From Mesorhizobium sp. Pch-S (GTDB lineage Bacteria; Pseudomonadota; Alphaproteobacteria; Rhizobiales; Rhizobiaceae): a DNA stretch of 64,000 nt. Under the pieces are notes generated by a model. The model made no database searches. It worked only from the letters and a program-made list of their open reading frames with translations, and was not told where the DNA came from. Positions 30,349 through 40,145 of this stretch are shown here, piece by piece (position 1 is the stretch's first letter; each line of letters begins with the position of its first letter). The position numbers were made by a program, and so were the translations under genes. Location: positions 62,001-126,000 of the forward strand of contig NZ_CP029562.1 in NCBI RefSeq assembly GCF_004136315.1, written 5' to 3'.

Positions 30349-31451
30349 TGTTTCGCGCGCGCTCCAAGAATGATGGCGGCACGCAGTCCGTCGCGGCCGA
30401 ACTGCGCCATGGAAATGAAGATGTCGTACGGCACCGGAATGTTGGCGGCATCCACCTGCGTTTCTTCCCGCTCGTCCTCGACCCATGGGTCGTGAATGAG
30501 GATATGGTCGCCGTCGTCGCCGATCGCCAGAACCCAGTGCGGGACTTTCTTGCCGAACATCAGGAAGCCGCTGATCAGGACAACAACCAGCTTGCCGGCG
30601 GCGATCGCGGCGCGGATGTCTTCAATGGAGAAGGCATTGTAGCGCACCGGGATGCCATACTCTCTGGCGCGACGCTGGAAATCGATCTGTGCCAGTTCCA
30701 TGACACGGCGTTTCTCGACACTGCGGACCGATTGCAGGAACAGCGGCCCGTCGAACGAAACGAAAATCTCGGCCGAAAGTCCGTATTCATAGGCAGCCAC
30801 CGCCAATCCGAACGGCTCGCAGCCGCCGGGCCCTGACATCATGAAAACTGTGGTTGCCTCCCGCCACAGCCGCACTTCCATGACCGGGTCTGGCCTGAAC
30901 CCGGTGTCGAAATGCGCCATGGTCATCATCAGGCAGCAGGGACCGCAGGTAAAATCGCAGGTCTGCTCATAGAACGGGACCGAGGTAGCGACTGGCACGT
31001 GGCCGCGCAGCATTTTCTCGTAACGCAGCGCGGGCGCACCATCCTCGTAATAGTCGCTCTCGCGGCCAATCTTGCGATAGCCGGATTGTTCATAGATGCG
31101 GATCGCGCGCGCGTTGTCCTCGCGCACTTCCAGGCGCAACATCATGCGATCGTGTTCGAAAGCGGTGTCCTCCGCCGCCTCCAGCAACAGGCGGCCAACG
31201 CCGCGCCCACCGAAATCAGGGCCTGTGGCCAGCGAATAGAGCCGTGCGACGCGGCTGCCCTTGCGAAAAAGGATGATCGCATAACCCGCGATGTTGCCGG
31301 CGCTCTCAGCGATCAGGGTCTCGGCCGTTTCCCGCTCGATGAGCTGGCGGAAAGAACGGCGCGAAATACGATCGGTTGCAAAGACGGCGTTCTCGATGGC
31401 GGCGAGAGCATCGACGTCGGAAGCGCGGGCCGTGCGGACTTCGGCAGGCAT
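30345..31451 (-). CDS. GNAT acetyltransferase fused to C39-like cysteine peptidase
   Basis: 368 residues in two domains. Residues 1-150 are a RimI-like GNAT fold with the acyl-CoA loop GGRGVGRLL and the ending AIRIYEQSGYRKIG. Residues 155-368 are a papain-like domain of the DUF3335/C39 kind, with oxyanion Gln and catalytic Cys in YEQTCDFTCGPCC, His in KVPHWVLAIG and Asp in ILIHDPW, so the triad looks complete. It is the first gene of a pair with the ATP-grasp ligase. A peptide acyl-transfer and cleavage role is inferred from the domains. Confidence 0.85.
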   Translation of the reverse strand: MPAEVRTARASDVDALAAIENAVFATDRISRRSFRQLIERETAETLIAESAGNIAGYAIILFRKGSRVARLYSLATGPDFGGRGVGRLLLEAAEDTAFEHDRMMLRLEVREDNARAIRIYEQSGYRKIGRESDYYEDGAPALRYEKMLRGHVPVATSVPFYEQTCDFTCGPCCLMMTMAHFDTGFRPDPVMEVRLWREATTVFMMSGPGGCEPFGLAVAAYEYGLSAEIFVSFDGPLFLQSVRSVEKRRVMELAQIDFQRRAREYGIPVRYNAFSIEDIRAAIAAGKLVVVLISGFLMFGKKVPHWVLAIGDDGDHILIHDPWVEDEREETQVDAANIPVPYDIFISMAQFGRDGLRAAIILGARAKQ

Positions 31452-31728
31452 GAAGGCTTGAAAAACCTCGGTGCGTGGCAGAAAACAGGCCTATCGAAAC
31501 ATCGAAGACGCCGACGGGGAAAGCCGACCCGTATCCAGCGTTTCGCGCTTCGATTTCGGCTGAATTGTGACAGATTCGACTTGCTTGCCAAGACGTCCAA
31601 CAACTTCCGTCACCGGACATATCTGAGGAGTGGACCTCAGACGACAGTCGCGGACAGGTCTCTGGCAGGTGATACGAAAAACACAGAAAAAGGCTTTGCT
31701 GTCAGCCGGAGCCGTGCAACCAAAGGGC

Positions 31729-32097
31729 ATGATCCGTACCGAACGACAACAGTTCCTGCGCCCCTGGCCGAAATGGCTCGGATGGGTCGGCATTGCCATC
31801 CTCGTTGCGGCTATCCCGGCAGCATTGGCTGCAATGACGGTGCCGGCGAATGAATACAAAGCCTGGGGCGTGGAGGCGGTCGATTGTGACGGGCCGATCT
31901 CGGTCTATCTGTTTGCGATCCCCACGCTGCTGATCTACGGCACCGGTGCGATCGTGAACGGCCGCTATTTTCGCAACCGGCTGAACCTGGTCTTCGCGGT
32001 CTTCTCTGCCCTGCTCTGCGTCCTGATAGCCGCCAATGTCGCCAGTGCAGTGAGGGAACAGGTGCATCTGGAGCGCGATCTCCGGGCCTGTCTATAA
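31729..32097 (+). CDS. Small membrane protein of unknown function
   Basis: 122 residues with three hydrophobic segments (GWVGIAILVAAIPAALAAM, VYLFAIPTLLIYGTGAIV and LVFAVFSALLCVLIAANVA). One cysteine pair may form in VDCDG and the terminal RACL. The start is uncertain: AAAGGG is only 2 bases from this ATG, and GTG 31714 or TTG 31696 are in frame. No family is recognised. It diverges from the GNAT-peptidase gene and converges on the anti-sigma gene. Confidence 0.6.
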   Translation: MIRTERQQFLRPWPKWLGWVGIAILVAAIPAALAAMTVPANEYKAWGVEAVDCDGPISVYLFAIPTLLIYGTGAIVNGRYFRNRLNLVFAVFSALLCVLIAANVASAVREQVHLERDLRACL

Positions 32098-32118
32098 GCC
32101 GGACGGCTGACAGCTCCC

Positions 32119-32910
32119 TCAGACCTTGCTTTCGGCGCCTTCGATCAACTGGCGATAGGCATTGCGGGCAACGCTGGCGAGCCGTTCCTGCGGCAGGACG
32201 CCGACAACGGCACAACCATAGCCTTTGTCGAGCCAGTAGATCGCCGCCGGGCCATTCTTCTCGGCATAGGTGCCCTTGGCATAGCTGCCTGCTTCCGAAG
32301 TCACGAAAAGCGAGATGCGATTGCCCTCGGCATCCTCATAGAGCAGCATTGCTGCCTTGCCGGTGCCAGAAGGCAGCAGCCGGCCACCGACCAGCTGGAA
32401 TCCGTCGGCCGTGAGATCCGGGGTCACCAGTCGCAAGCCGATCCGCGCCGACAGCCAATTGCGCATATGCTCCCCGTCCGAGGCGGGTACCTCGACGGCA
32501 TGACGCTTCTCGGCAGCATAGACGATGTAGGCAGCGACAGCCTCCTCGGCGAACCTGTCGGCCGAAACGTCTTCCGAGCCGATACCGCGTGAACCGACGA
32601 CGTAACCTCCTGTGCCACCCATTGCCAGCAGGACCGCTGCCGCAGCGGCTTGCCACCAGCGGGAACGCAGCAGCGGCCGGCGGCCGCTATCACCGGCAAC
32701 CAGCTTGGTGAAGCGCGCCGGAACCGGTTCATCAAGAGTGGCCGACAAAGCGCTGCGCAAAGTTTCGCGATCGGCACTGAACCGATTGCTCCTGGCATTC
32801 ATCTCCGGATTGCTCTCGAGCCATGTCTCGAAGGCAGCACGTTCTTCATCGGGCAATTCACCGTCGAGTGCCAGATGGATGTCGCGTTCTGTGAAATCGC
32901 GCGTGGTCAT
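32119..32910 (-). CDS. Anti-sigma factor (transmembrane)
   Basis: 263 residues. The N-terminal 70 residues form an anti-sigma domain of the zinc-less type (ERDIHLALDGELPDEE), followed by a single transmembrane helix at about 86-106 (AAAAAVLLAMGGTGGYVVG) and a periplasmic domain. The gene starts inside the stop of the ECF sigma gene (ATGA), the standard arrangement for a sigma/anti-sigma pair. The periplasmic part would sense an envelope or redox signal and hold the sigma factor at the membrane until then. Confidence 0.85.
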   Translation of the reverse strand: MTTRDFTERDIHLALDGELPDEERAAFETWLESNPEMNARSNRFSADRETLRSALSATLDEPVPARFTKLVAGDSGRRPLLRSRWWQAAAAAVLLAMGGTGGYVVGSRGIGSEDVSADRFAEEAVAAYIVYAAEKRHAVEVPASDGEHMRNWLSARIGLRLVTPDLTADGFQLVGGRLLPSGTGKAAMLLYEDAEGNRISLFVTSEAGSYAKGTYAEKNGPAAIYWLDKGYGCAVVGVLPQERLASVARNAYRQLIEGAESKV

Positions 32911-33425
32911 TTTTCGACCACCTTCAGCGAACGGCGCCGCGCGCGATCGTCGAGCAGTGCACGCAGATCCTCCCGGCCGCGCGAAATCCGCGACATCAGC
33001 GTCCCTGCGGGGATGCCGAGAATGTTGGCTGCTTCAGCGTAGGAGAAACCTTCGATGGCAACGGTTACGATCGCCGCGCGGCGCTCTGGCGCGATCGCCT
33101 GCAAGGCATCGAGGATTTCCCTGGAGGCGATGCTCTCGACCTGGATCGATGGCACTGTCAGCGCCTCATCACCGTCCAGCGGCAGCATCGCCATTTCGCC
33201 GCGGCGGCTCGCCTTGCGCATCTGGTCGATGAAAAGGTGGTGCATGATCGTGAACAGCCATTTTCTCGGGCTTTCGCCGGTTTGCCAGTTGTCCAGCCTG
33301 GCCAAGGCGCGCTCGAGACAATCCTGGACAAGGTCGTCCGCGGAATCGCGATTGCGCAGGAGCGCGCGCGCATAGCGGCGCAAGCGCGGAATCTCGCCAA
33401 GGATCGCAGCCTTCCTGTCGTCCAT
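32907..33425 (-). CDS. ECF RNA polymerase sigma factor
   Basis: 172 residues with sigma region 2 (DSADDLVQDCLERAL and WLFTIMHHLFIDQMRK) and region 4 (VAIEGFSYAEAANILGIPAGTLMSR). This is an extracytoplasmic function sigma factor that directs transcription of a stress or envelope regulon, normally including itself. A candidate ECF promoter lies at 33529-33555. Co-transcribed with the membrane anti-sigma factor. Confidence 0.92.
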   Translation of the reverse strand: MDDRKAAILGEIPRLRRYARALLRNRDSADDLVQDCLERALARLDNWQTGESPRKWLFTIMHHLFIDQMRKASRRGEMAMLPLDGDEALTVPSIQVESIASREILDALQAIAPERRAAIVTVAIEGFSYAEAANILGIPAGTLMSRISRGREDLRALLDDRARRRSLKVVEK

Positions 33426-33528
33426 GGGTGGCGGTTCGCCAATCTTTCCCGTTGCCCTGGCGATTGAACGCGCCTTCGCCGGCTAGCGCAAGCGGCGCCA
33501 ATGCCCGCTCTGTTGCCTTCAGGAACAG

Positions 33529-33555
33529 AACGAAGCCAGCGAAGGGATTATTCCC
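33529..33555 (-). promoter_or_regulatory. Candidate ECF sigma promoter for the sigma/anti-sigma operon
   Basis: On the minus strand GGGAATAA is followed after 15 bases by CGTTCT. GGGAATA with a CGT-type -10 is a known form of ECF autoregulated promoter in alphaproteobacteria. The -10 lies about 104 bases before the sigma gene start, leaving room for a leader. Confidence 0.55.
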
Positions 33556-33572
33556 AGCTCAATTGGCGGGGT

Positions 33573-33609
33573 AAAAAAAATAACGCCGCCAGCTCGGGGA
33601 GCCAGCGGC
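33573..33609 (-). terminator. Rho-independent terminator after the outer-membrane barrel gene
   Basis: Minus-strand 11 bp stem GCCGCTGGCTC / GAGCTGGCGGC (two G-U pairs) with a 3-base loop, then GTTATTTTTTTT. It ends the transcript of the outer membrane protein gene just upstream of the sigma operon promoter. Confidence 0.85.
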
Positions 33610-33627
33610 GCTGGAGAGCGATAGATA

Positions 33628-34251
33628 TCAGAACCGGTAGTTGAGACCCATCTTGACGGTGTGGCTCTTCAGGTCGTCCGAGCGCTTGGCGCCGTTGCGC
33701 AACGTGTAGTCCACGTCACCATAATTTACATAGTTGTATTCAACCTTGGCCGAAATGTTGCCGGCGAATGCCTGCTCGATACCACCACCGAGCAGATAGC
33801 CGCCCTCCCACTTGCCACCCGAGGCAACGGTGCCGCCCGGCTTGACCTTGGTCATCGAATAGCCAGCCGTGCCGTAGACCAGCGTCCTGTCGAAGGAGAC
33901 ACCTGCACGGACCTTGGCGGCACCGGTCCAGGTACGCTTCAGCTCGGCACCGTCATCCAGCTTGTGCTTGGTGCCCTTGGAGTAGGTGCCGTCCAGTTCC
34001 GCGCCGTAAACGAAAGGGCCGCTCTGGAAGTTGGTGCCGACCTGGCCGCCGAATTGCCAGCCGCTCTTGCTCGAAAACGGGTTGGGAAAGCCCGAGGACG
34101 ATGCACCCAACTGGCCGCCAATATAGCTGCCCGACCAGTTGTAGGCGGGATCCGAATAGGTCTGGTCGGACACGAGGTCGGCCGCCACGGCCGGCACGGC
34201 GAAAGGTGCAAGGCCAGCGAACATGACGAGAAACAGATTTCGCTTGGACAT
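33628..34251 (-). CDS. Outer-membrane beta-barrel protein (Omp25/RopB type)
   Basis: 207 residues. Signal peptide ends at VAADLVSD; the mature part begins with YNWSGSYIGGQLGAS, the usual start of small rhizobial and Brucella barrels, and ends with GLNYRF, the C-terminal aromatic needed for BamA insertion. About eight strands are expected. A GGAG site precedes the ATG, and a long hairpin lies in the leader at 34276-34300. Monocistronic, ended by the terminator at 33573. Confidence 0.88.
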   Translation of the reverse strand: MSKRNLFLVMFAGLAPFAVPAVAADLVSDQTYSDPAYNWSGSYIGGQLGASSSGFPNPFSSKSGWQFGGQVGTNFQSGPFVYGAELDGTYSKGTKHKLDDGAELKRTWTGAAKVRAGVSFDRTLVYGTAGYSMTKVKPGGTVASGGKWEGGYLLGGGIEQAFAGNISAKVEYNYVNYGDVDYTLRNGAKRSDDLKSHTVKMGLNYRF

Positions 34252-34275
34252 GGTTTTAGCTCCGAAAATGATTGA

Positions 34276-34300
34276 GCTGCGGAGCATTTAGCTCCGCAGC
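34276..34300 (-). promoter_or_regulatory. Hairpin in the leader of the outer-membrane barrel mRNA
   Basis: Perfect 10 bp inverted repeat GCTGCGGAGC / GCTCCGCAGC around a 5-base loop, about 25 bases before the start codon. The stem contains a second copy of the GGAGCTAAA stretch that forms the ribosome binding site, so it may influence translation or mRNA stability. Confidence 0.55.
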
Positions 34301-34488
34301 CCGTTGACGGGGCTGACGGCCGGTCGGCGACTGGGGAAGCAATCCGCCGGCTGGGCCCCGTGCACCAGCGCGCTGGTTGCATGGGGACAATGGCCGGCAT
34401 GGATTACGCCAACATTGCGCAAAGTTTAGCGAAAACAAATATTTATGGGTAATATTTCAGTAAGATTCCTTAAGCGTTCCTGAAGGCG

Positions 34489-37211
34489 CTACCCTTGCCT
34501 TGGCGCCCGCGACAACAGTCGCTGATAGAACAATCCAATGCCGATGAGCACCGCGCCCAGGCCGATGAAGGAAAGCGCCCGCAACACGCCTTCCAGTTCC
34601 GACATGTCGAACAGGAAGACCTTCAGCACGGCGATCGCAATCAACGCTGCCGAAGCGACACGCAGCACATAAGAGCCGAACCGGACACCAACCACGAGCA
34701 GCACAACGCCGAGCAGTAGCCACAGGGCGGAGTAACTGTAGGTCTCAATCTGCTCCATGCCGCTCCACAGGCCGATGAACTCCCCCTTGAAGAAGCGCCG
34801 CACCGACAGGGTTGCGTAGGCAAAAGCCAGCAGCGCCCCGATCAGCGCAAGCATGGCGGAATACCATTTAGGGCGTTTGCCGCGCGCGTAATAGGCCAAT
34901 GCCCCAGCTGCGACGGCCGGCAACAGATAGGCCAGGAAAAGCAGATTGAAGACCGGGATTCCGCCCGTCGACTCGTCCGTGAAGAGCGGATTGAGGACGA
35001 CAAAATGCTGGCCGACGATGGTGAGCGCTGAAACGACACCGACGATGAGCGAACCATAACGCAGCACCGAACTGGGCGAACGCATGTCGATGCTGATGAG
35101 GATAGCGCCCGCACCGAGGGTTATCAGCGTATAGATCGCCTGTTCGGCAAGCGACACCCGTCCGTCGTCGATGACGCCACCATGCATGGCATGGCGCACC
35201 AGCATGGCCACGCAGAGCAAGGCAAACAGCGCCGCTCCGGCTTCCATGGCTAGGCGTGGGCGGCCGTTGGTGGTGCGCGCCAATTGCCAGGCGGCAAAGC
35301 CGAAGCCAAGCGCCGGCACACCGTAACCGGCCAACAGCCAGTTGAAGACTGGTGTCCTGGACAGGAACTCCGCACCGACGATGGTCGGATCGAAGGCTAT
35401 GCGAGCAAGAACGGCCACGACAGCACCGACCGAAAGCCAACCGAGAACAGGATAACTGCGCCAACGCGTGGCCAGGGCAGGCACGACGGCTGCTGCGCCC
35501 AACAGAACCGTGGTCAGGCCTGAACCAAAGGCCATATGCAGCAGCAGCAAGGCTGCGAGCCCCGCGCCAGACAACACGAAGGAAACGGCCAAACCGCCGA
35601 TGAGCGGAGGTTGTTCGGCACGCGCGATCCATTCGCCACCAAAAACCAGGACGGCGAGCAACAGTAAGGTGAGCGCAGCATAGACGAAGTCCCGATCGAT
35701 ATCGCCGAACGTCACCCAAAGCGACAGCACGATCACGAGAGGCACAGCCGCAGCCCATGCAGCCCACGAAGCCGATTGGGCGGGGCTTGTCCCGACATGT
35801 CGCCTGGCACTCCACAGGCCCGCACCCAGGAACAGCAAGCCAAGCACGATGCCGATGCGGACCATCGCGGCGTCTGCAACGACGGTCACTGGCGTCGTGT
35901 CGAAGGTGGCGTAGCCTGAAAGATCGATGGACGCTTCAGCCAACGGCGTGACCTTGAGATAGGCAAGGAGGGTCGTCAGAGCGGCTCCGTACAGAACAGG
36001 CAGGGCCTGCGGCCGAAACACGACGGTACCGATCATCGCAGCGACGATCAGGGTTGCAGGCCAGGCACCACCAAGATCGGCGAAACGCGGCTCCGCAAAC
36101 AACACCAGGCTTGCCGCCGCGACGAAGATCGCGGGGGCGATCGAAGTTGGGTCGAAGCCTATCCTTGCTTCGGCTGGGCTTGGCTCCGAGCCGGTCCAGA
36201 CAAAGCCAAGGATGACCAGCACAACGAGATTGATGAAGACGAGGACGCCGAACCCAGGCATCGGCGCTTCGACCATAAGAGCACGACCCACAAACCGACG
36301 CCGGCAAAGGCCGCCGCCATCAGCAGCGACCAGCGGCGGATGCGCGCGATGAAACCGGTCGCCGCGAGGACGATTGCCAGATAGCCGAACAAGGCCCAGG
36401 GGTTGGGGGATTGGGAAGAGACCAGCATCGGGGTCGCCAGCGCACCGAGCAGTCCGACGCCGGCGAGCGCCTGGCCGTGCACGAGCGCAGCAGCGATCGT
36501 CGCGATGCCGATCAGCCCAAGCAGCGTGAAAGCCACCGAGGGGCCGATGAAGCCGTAGATGCCGTGTGCGGCATAAACGGTACCGAACAATGTGAAGGCT
36601 CCGGCCGCGGTGAGAATCGCCGGGATGAAGGCGCCGGCTGCACCCTGCACAGGCACCTTGAAGCCGGTGCGGCGGATGAATTCACCGCCGCCGGTCAGAA
36701 CCAGGCCAAGGATTGCCGCCATGGTGAGCCGTACACCCGGCCCAAAAATACCCGCCTCGATGCTGTAGCGCACGAGGAAGAGCCCCCCAAGGGCCAGTGC
36801 AACGCCACCGACCCATACCGCCCATCGTGTGCCGAGCGCGGTTTCGATATCCGGCTTCTTCGTCGCCTCTTCCGGTTTCGCAGCACCGTCTTCGCCCTTC
36901 GGCTCGGAAACAGCTTCCTCATCCCGTGCCGGGCTTCCCCAGGGACCAGCTGCCGCAATATCCTGCACATCCCCCGGTTCGGAACTCTGAGCAACATCGT
37001 CGGGCCTGCCCTCAAGCAAGGTTTCGCTTGAGTTCCGCGGCGATGGCTCGGTCGCGAGCGCCTCCGCGGGCTTCAAGGTCGATCCGGCGGCACCCGGAAT
37101 GACCAGTTTGCGTACTTCGCCAAGCTCGCGTTCAATCCTGCCGAGCTGCGAGCGCTGTCGAGCCACGATAACAAGCAGAATGACAAAACCGACAATGCTG
37201 AAAACATCCAC
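34489..37211 (-). pseudogene. DUF2339 family multi-spanning membrane protein, frameshifted
   Basis: Two overlapping frames together make one large DUF2339 protein of about 900 residues. The 5' part starts at GTG 37211 (VDVFSIVGFVILLVIV), continues through a charged linker and runs of hydrophobic helices to GLWVVLL, then goes out of frame; the 3' part resumes at LMVEAPMPGFGVLVF and carries about 20 more helices to 34489. A one-base change near 36270-36285 would rejoin them. Real loss and sequencing error are both possible. The family is found widely in the inner membrane and has no known function. Confidence 0.75.
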
Positions 37212-37257
37212 CGAGGCATCCCCCTGAAGCCGCGTTCCACCGTGTCGCCCGAATCGC

Positions 37258-37776
37258 CTATCGGGCCGCCAGATTGGCCACCGAGAAGATCGAACAGGTT
37301 TCGGTACCGAAAGCCAGTAGCCTGCCTGCACTGTCCTTCAGGGTCGCTTCCGATACGGCCAAGGTGCGCCCTTTGTGCATGATCTTGCCCTCGCACACCA
37401 CCTCGCCGATGTTCGCCGTAATGGGTCGCATCAGGTTCACCTTGAATTCCGCCGTCGCATAGGCTTCGCCCTTGGCCAGCAAGGTCTGCACGACGCAGCC
37501 GAGCGCCGAATCGAGGATGGTTGCGGCCCAGCCGCCGTGTACCCCGCCCATCGGATTGAGGTGCTTTTCGTTGGGCATGCCGCGAAAGACGACGCGCCCC
37601 TCCTCCGCCTCGGTGAGGGCGAAGCTCAACTGATACGCCATAGGCGGCGCTGGATAGCGCCCGTCGATGACCCGCTGCAGCAGCTCCAGTCCCGAATAGG
37701 TCAGCATGTCGGCATGCGGGATGGTGCCGACGCCCATGGGCGAAATCCGGCCGGGATAGAGTTCAACAGCACTCAT
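37258..37776 (-). CDS. PaaI family hotdog-fold thioesterase
   Basis: 172 residues with the PaaI-type core [18 protein letters not shown], in which the Gly-rich turn and following Asp form the acyl-thioester active site of hotdog thioesterases. It is likely a hydrolase of CoA thioesters with unknown acyl group. Its start codon overlaps the stop of recO by 4 bases, so it is expressed downstream of recO. Confidence 0.87.
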   Translation of the reverse strand: MSAVELYPGRISPMGVGTIPHADMLTYSGLELLQRVIDGRYPAPPMAYQLSFALTEAEEGRVVFRGMPNEKHLNPMGGVHGGWAATILDSALGCVVQTLLAKGEAYATAEFKVNLMRPITANIGEVVCEGKIMHKGRTLAVSEATLKDSAGRLLAFGTETCSIFSVANLAAR

Positions 37777-38534
37777 GCAGCGGTGTCTCCCTTGCTCGTG
37801 CCATGAACAGCGTGGTGCTTGCGCAAGGCGGCGATGAAGCCGGAGCGGGCATCAGGTGGTTCGACGCCACGCGGCTCATAGACATGACGGGTGAAAAAGA
37901 ACGACGTCAGCCTGAAGGCTTGCTCCACTGCGAAAAGATCCGCGTTCAGCGCCGCGCCTCGCTGCAGGAACATAGGCAACGCCAGCATCTTGTCGTGCCA
38001 GGGTTCGCCCGCTTGGCGCGACACCGCCCTGCCCGACTTCGGCGAGACATAGACCAGGTTCTCCCTGGTTCCGGTAGCAGCGCACTCGGAAAGGTCGAGG
38101 CCGAAGCCGAGTTCGTCGAGGACCATGAGCTCAAACCGCGCAACCAGCCCGCCTGCGACCTCGGCGTCCTCCAGATGTGCGATGATGAGGGCCAGTGTCT
38201 CATAAAGCGCATCATGCGGATCGCGCTCTGGCAGAAGACGCAGATTCGCGGCCAACAGTTGCAAGCCGTAAACGGCGATCGCGCTGTCCATCAAACGCGC
38301 AGCATTCATTTCGATGGCTTCAGCCTGAAACGTTCCAAGATGTTCGTCGAGGCGAGCGTGCCAGATCAGGTCGACCCGGTTTCCGGCCTGCAAAACCGGC
38401 TGCATCTTGCGGGCGCGGCCACCGCGTACCAGACCGAGATGCCGGCCATGCGCGCGTGTCATCACCTCGAGGATGGCGCTGGTTTCGCCATGCTTGCGGG
38501 TGCCGAGTATGATTCCCTCGTCGCGCCATTCCAT
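37773..38534 (-). CDS. recO: DNA repair protein RecO
   Basis: 253 residues. RecO loads RecA with RecR at gaps. The N-terminal OB fold [20 protein letters not shown] and the RGGRARK region are characteristic, with the helical middle carrying [15 protein letters not shown]. In many Rhizobiales recO follows era directly; here a porin and a DUF2384-like gene lie between the two. The alphaproteobacterial form lacks the usual zinc cysteines, as here. Confidence 0.9.
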   Translation of the reverse strand: MEWRDEGIILGTRKHGETSAILEVMTRAHGRHLGLVRGGRARKMQPVLQAGNRVDLIWHARLDEHLGTFQAEAIEMNAARLMDSAIAVYGLQLLAANLRLLPERDPHDALYETLALIIAHLEDAEVAGGLVARFELMVLDELGFGLDLSECAATGTRENLVYVSPKSGRAVSRQAGEPWHDKMLALPMFLQRGAALNADLFAVEQAFRLTSFFFTRHVYEPRGVEPPDARSGFIAALRKHHAVHGTSKGDTAA

Positions 38535-38603
38535 GGCGGGAGATTTGACGCCTTCTGCTGCGAAATCAAGAAGCAGACAGGACAGCCGGCAAAGCCTCCC
38601 GCC

Positions 38604-38637
38604 AAAACAAACGGCCCGCGGCGAGTGCCGCGGGCCG
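38604..38637 (-). terminator. Rho-independent terminator after porin 1
   Basis: Minus-strand perfect 11 bp stem CGGCCCGCGGC / GCCGCGGGCCG with a 4-base loop, followed by TTTGTTTT. A strong end for an abundant transcript. Confidence 0.9.
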
Positions 38638-38659
38638 CAAGAGATCGACTGGAGGTCGA

Positions 38660-39805
38660 TTAGAAGTTGCGCTGGAAGCGGATGATGCCGCCGAAGCTGT
38701 TCTTCTTGTCAGCCCTGGTCCAGCTGCCGAGGTAGCCGGCCTTGCCGTAACGGCCTTCATTGACGAAGTCCACTTCGGGGGTGATCACGAAGCCAGGAAC
38801 GATTTCGTAGGCAACGTTGGCCGCGATCGCGAGGGTGCGGTTGTCGTCATACGAGACCTGGGCATTGAACTTGGTCTTGGAGTCAAACTTGTAGGTACCA
38901 CCACCCCAGACAGCCCAGTTGCCGCCCCAAGGCTTGTACTGGTTGCGGTCGATGTTGTCGTCGGTGCCGTAGCCAGCCATCACGAAGAGGGTGAGGTCGC
39001 TGGTCGCGTTGACATCGAGGCGAACCTTGCCAGCCCATTCTTCGAAAGCGCTGTTGTAGGCGGCGACGCCGGTGATCGAACCCCAGTCGCCCTTGTACTT
39101 CAGACCGCCGACCACATGCGGAACGTAGCTGTCGATGGTGTTGTCGGCGCTGCCCCAGGTGTCGCCGACGCGCTTGAAGCGGGAGTAGCTGCCCGAACCC
39201 TGTTCCAGCGACACGATCGCCGAGAGGCCGTTGCCGGCGTCGAAGGTATAGCTGATCAGGTTGGTGTCCTTGCCACCGTAGGGGATCAACGTGTCCTGGA
39301 TCACGTTACCGGCGTAGCCGATGAACGAATCGAACGCCGTTTCGTCCTTACCGACGCGCAGGCCGCCAAGCTGGATCCAGGCGAAGTTCAGCGAAACGTT
39401 CTTGTTGATGGCGTCGCCGGCGGTCGGCGTGTTGCCGAACTGGAAACGGGTCTCGGTGAAGGTCTTCAGGGTGCCGAGTTCGGTCTCCTGGCCGGTCCAG
39501 GTACGCAGAGCGAAACGTGCGTTCTTGGCGTAGGTATGATTGCGGTCGCCGTCCAGGCGATCGGTGGCGACGGAACCATCGAAGGTACCGATATCACCGA
39601 AACCGGCGTCATAGCGGATGTAACCACCAACGCGCAGGCAGGTCTCGGTGCCCGGGATGTAGAAATAGCCGGCGCCGTACACGTCGCAGATCTTGACGTA
39701 TTCAGCGGGTTCCGGCTCGGCGACCACAACAGCGTCGGCGGCGCGCGCACCGGAAACTGCGAGCAGTGCCGCAGCCGAGCCGAGAAGGAGGCTCTTGATG
39801 TTCAT
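38660..39805 (-). CDS. Porin (rhizobial general porin family), copy 1
   Basis: 381 residues. Signal peptide [20 protein letters not shown] ending at ARA-AD, then the family start [20 protein letters not shown] with two conserved cysteines, and a C-terminal [11 protein letters not shown] with the final Phe needed for outer-membrane assembly. A 16-stranded trimeric porin for small hydrophilic solutes is expected. It is a paralogue of the two porins near 57-59 kb. Its ribosome site sits in a hairpin loop like theirs. Lies between recO and era. Confidence 0.93.
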   Translation of the reverse strand: MNIKSLLLGSAAALLAVSGARAADAVVVAEPEPAEYVKICDVYGAGYFYIPGTETCLRVGGYIRYDAGFGDIGTFDGSVATDRLDGDRNHTYAKNARFALRTWTGQETELGTLKTFTETRFQFGNTPTAGDAINKNVSLNFAWIQLGGLRVGKDETAFDSFIGYAGNVIQDTLIPYGGKDTNLISYTFDAGNGLSAIVSLEQGSGSYSRFKRVGDTWGSADNTIDSYVPHVVGGLKYKGDWGSITGVAAYNSAFEEWAGKVRLDVNATSDLTLFVMAGYGTDDNIDRNQYKPWGGNWAVWGGGTYKFDSKTKFNAQVSYDDNRTLAIAANVAYEIVPGFVITPEVDFVNEGRYGKAGYLGSWTRADKKNSFGGIIRFQRNF

Positions 39806-40145
39806 TTTTGACCTCTCCAGTCAATTTTCAAAAATATGTTTTCAGATTTCTGGCTGAAGGCCATTGCCACCAACCGCCACTCGAAAGGCGACGCCCGAGC
39901 GCCCCTTTCTGCCGGGACAATACCCATCGAGTTTCCACTTTCAACGAATATTGCACTGCACAATGAGCAGACAGGACATTCGCCTGCGGCTTGTTGTATA
40001 TTTACAACTAAGATATTGATATTAAACGATTTTTGGCACATACGGCACATCGACAGAAAACTGTCACAAAAGCCCAATCATTCGTCGAATAACTTTTCGC
40101 CGGCCAATCAAAAATCGAAAAGCGGAACCAGGGACCCGAAGGCTG
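39806..40145. other. AT-rich intergenic region upstream of porin 1
   Basis: 340 bp, clearly richer in A and T than its surroundings, with no convincing gene. It holds the porin leader (hairpin at 39808-39824) and a palindrome GTTGTA-TATT-TACAAC at 39993-40008 that could bind a regulator. High AT content is common upstream of strongly expressed rhizobial porins. Confidence 0.5.
39993..40008. promoter_or_regulatory. Palindrome upstream of porin 1
   Basis: Six-base perfect arms GTTGTA and TACAAC around TATT, about 190 bp before the porin start. A candidate binding site for a dimeric regulator; no matching regulator is identified in the window. Confidence 0.4.

Noticed and set aside
39802..40077. 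Cysteine-rich 91-residue frame in the AT-rich region upstream of porin 1
   Set aside because: It covers the porin leader, has no ribosome site and is atypical in composition; probably chance.
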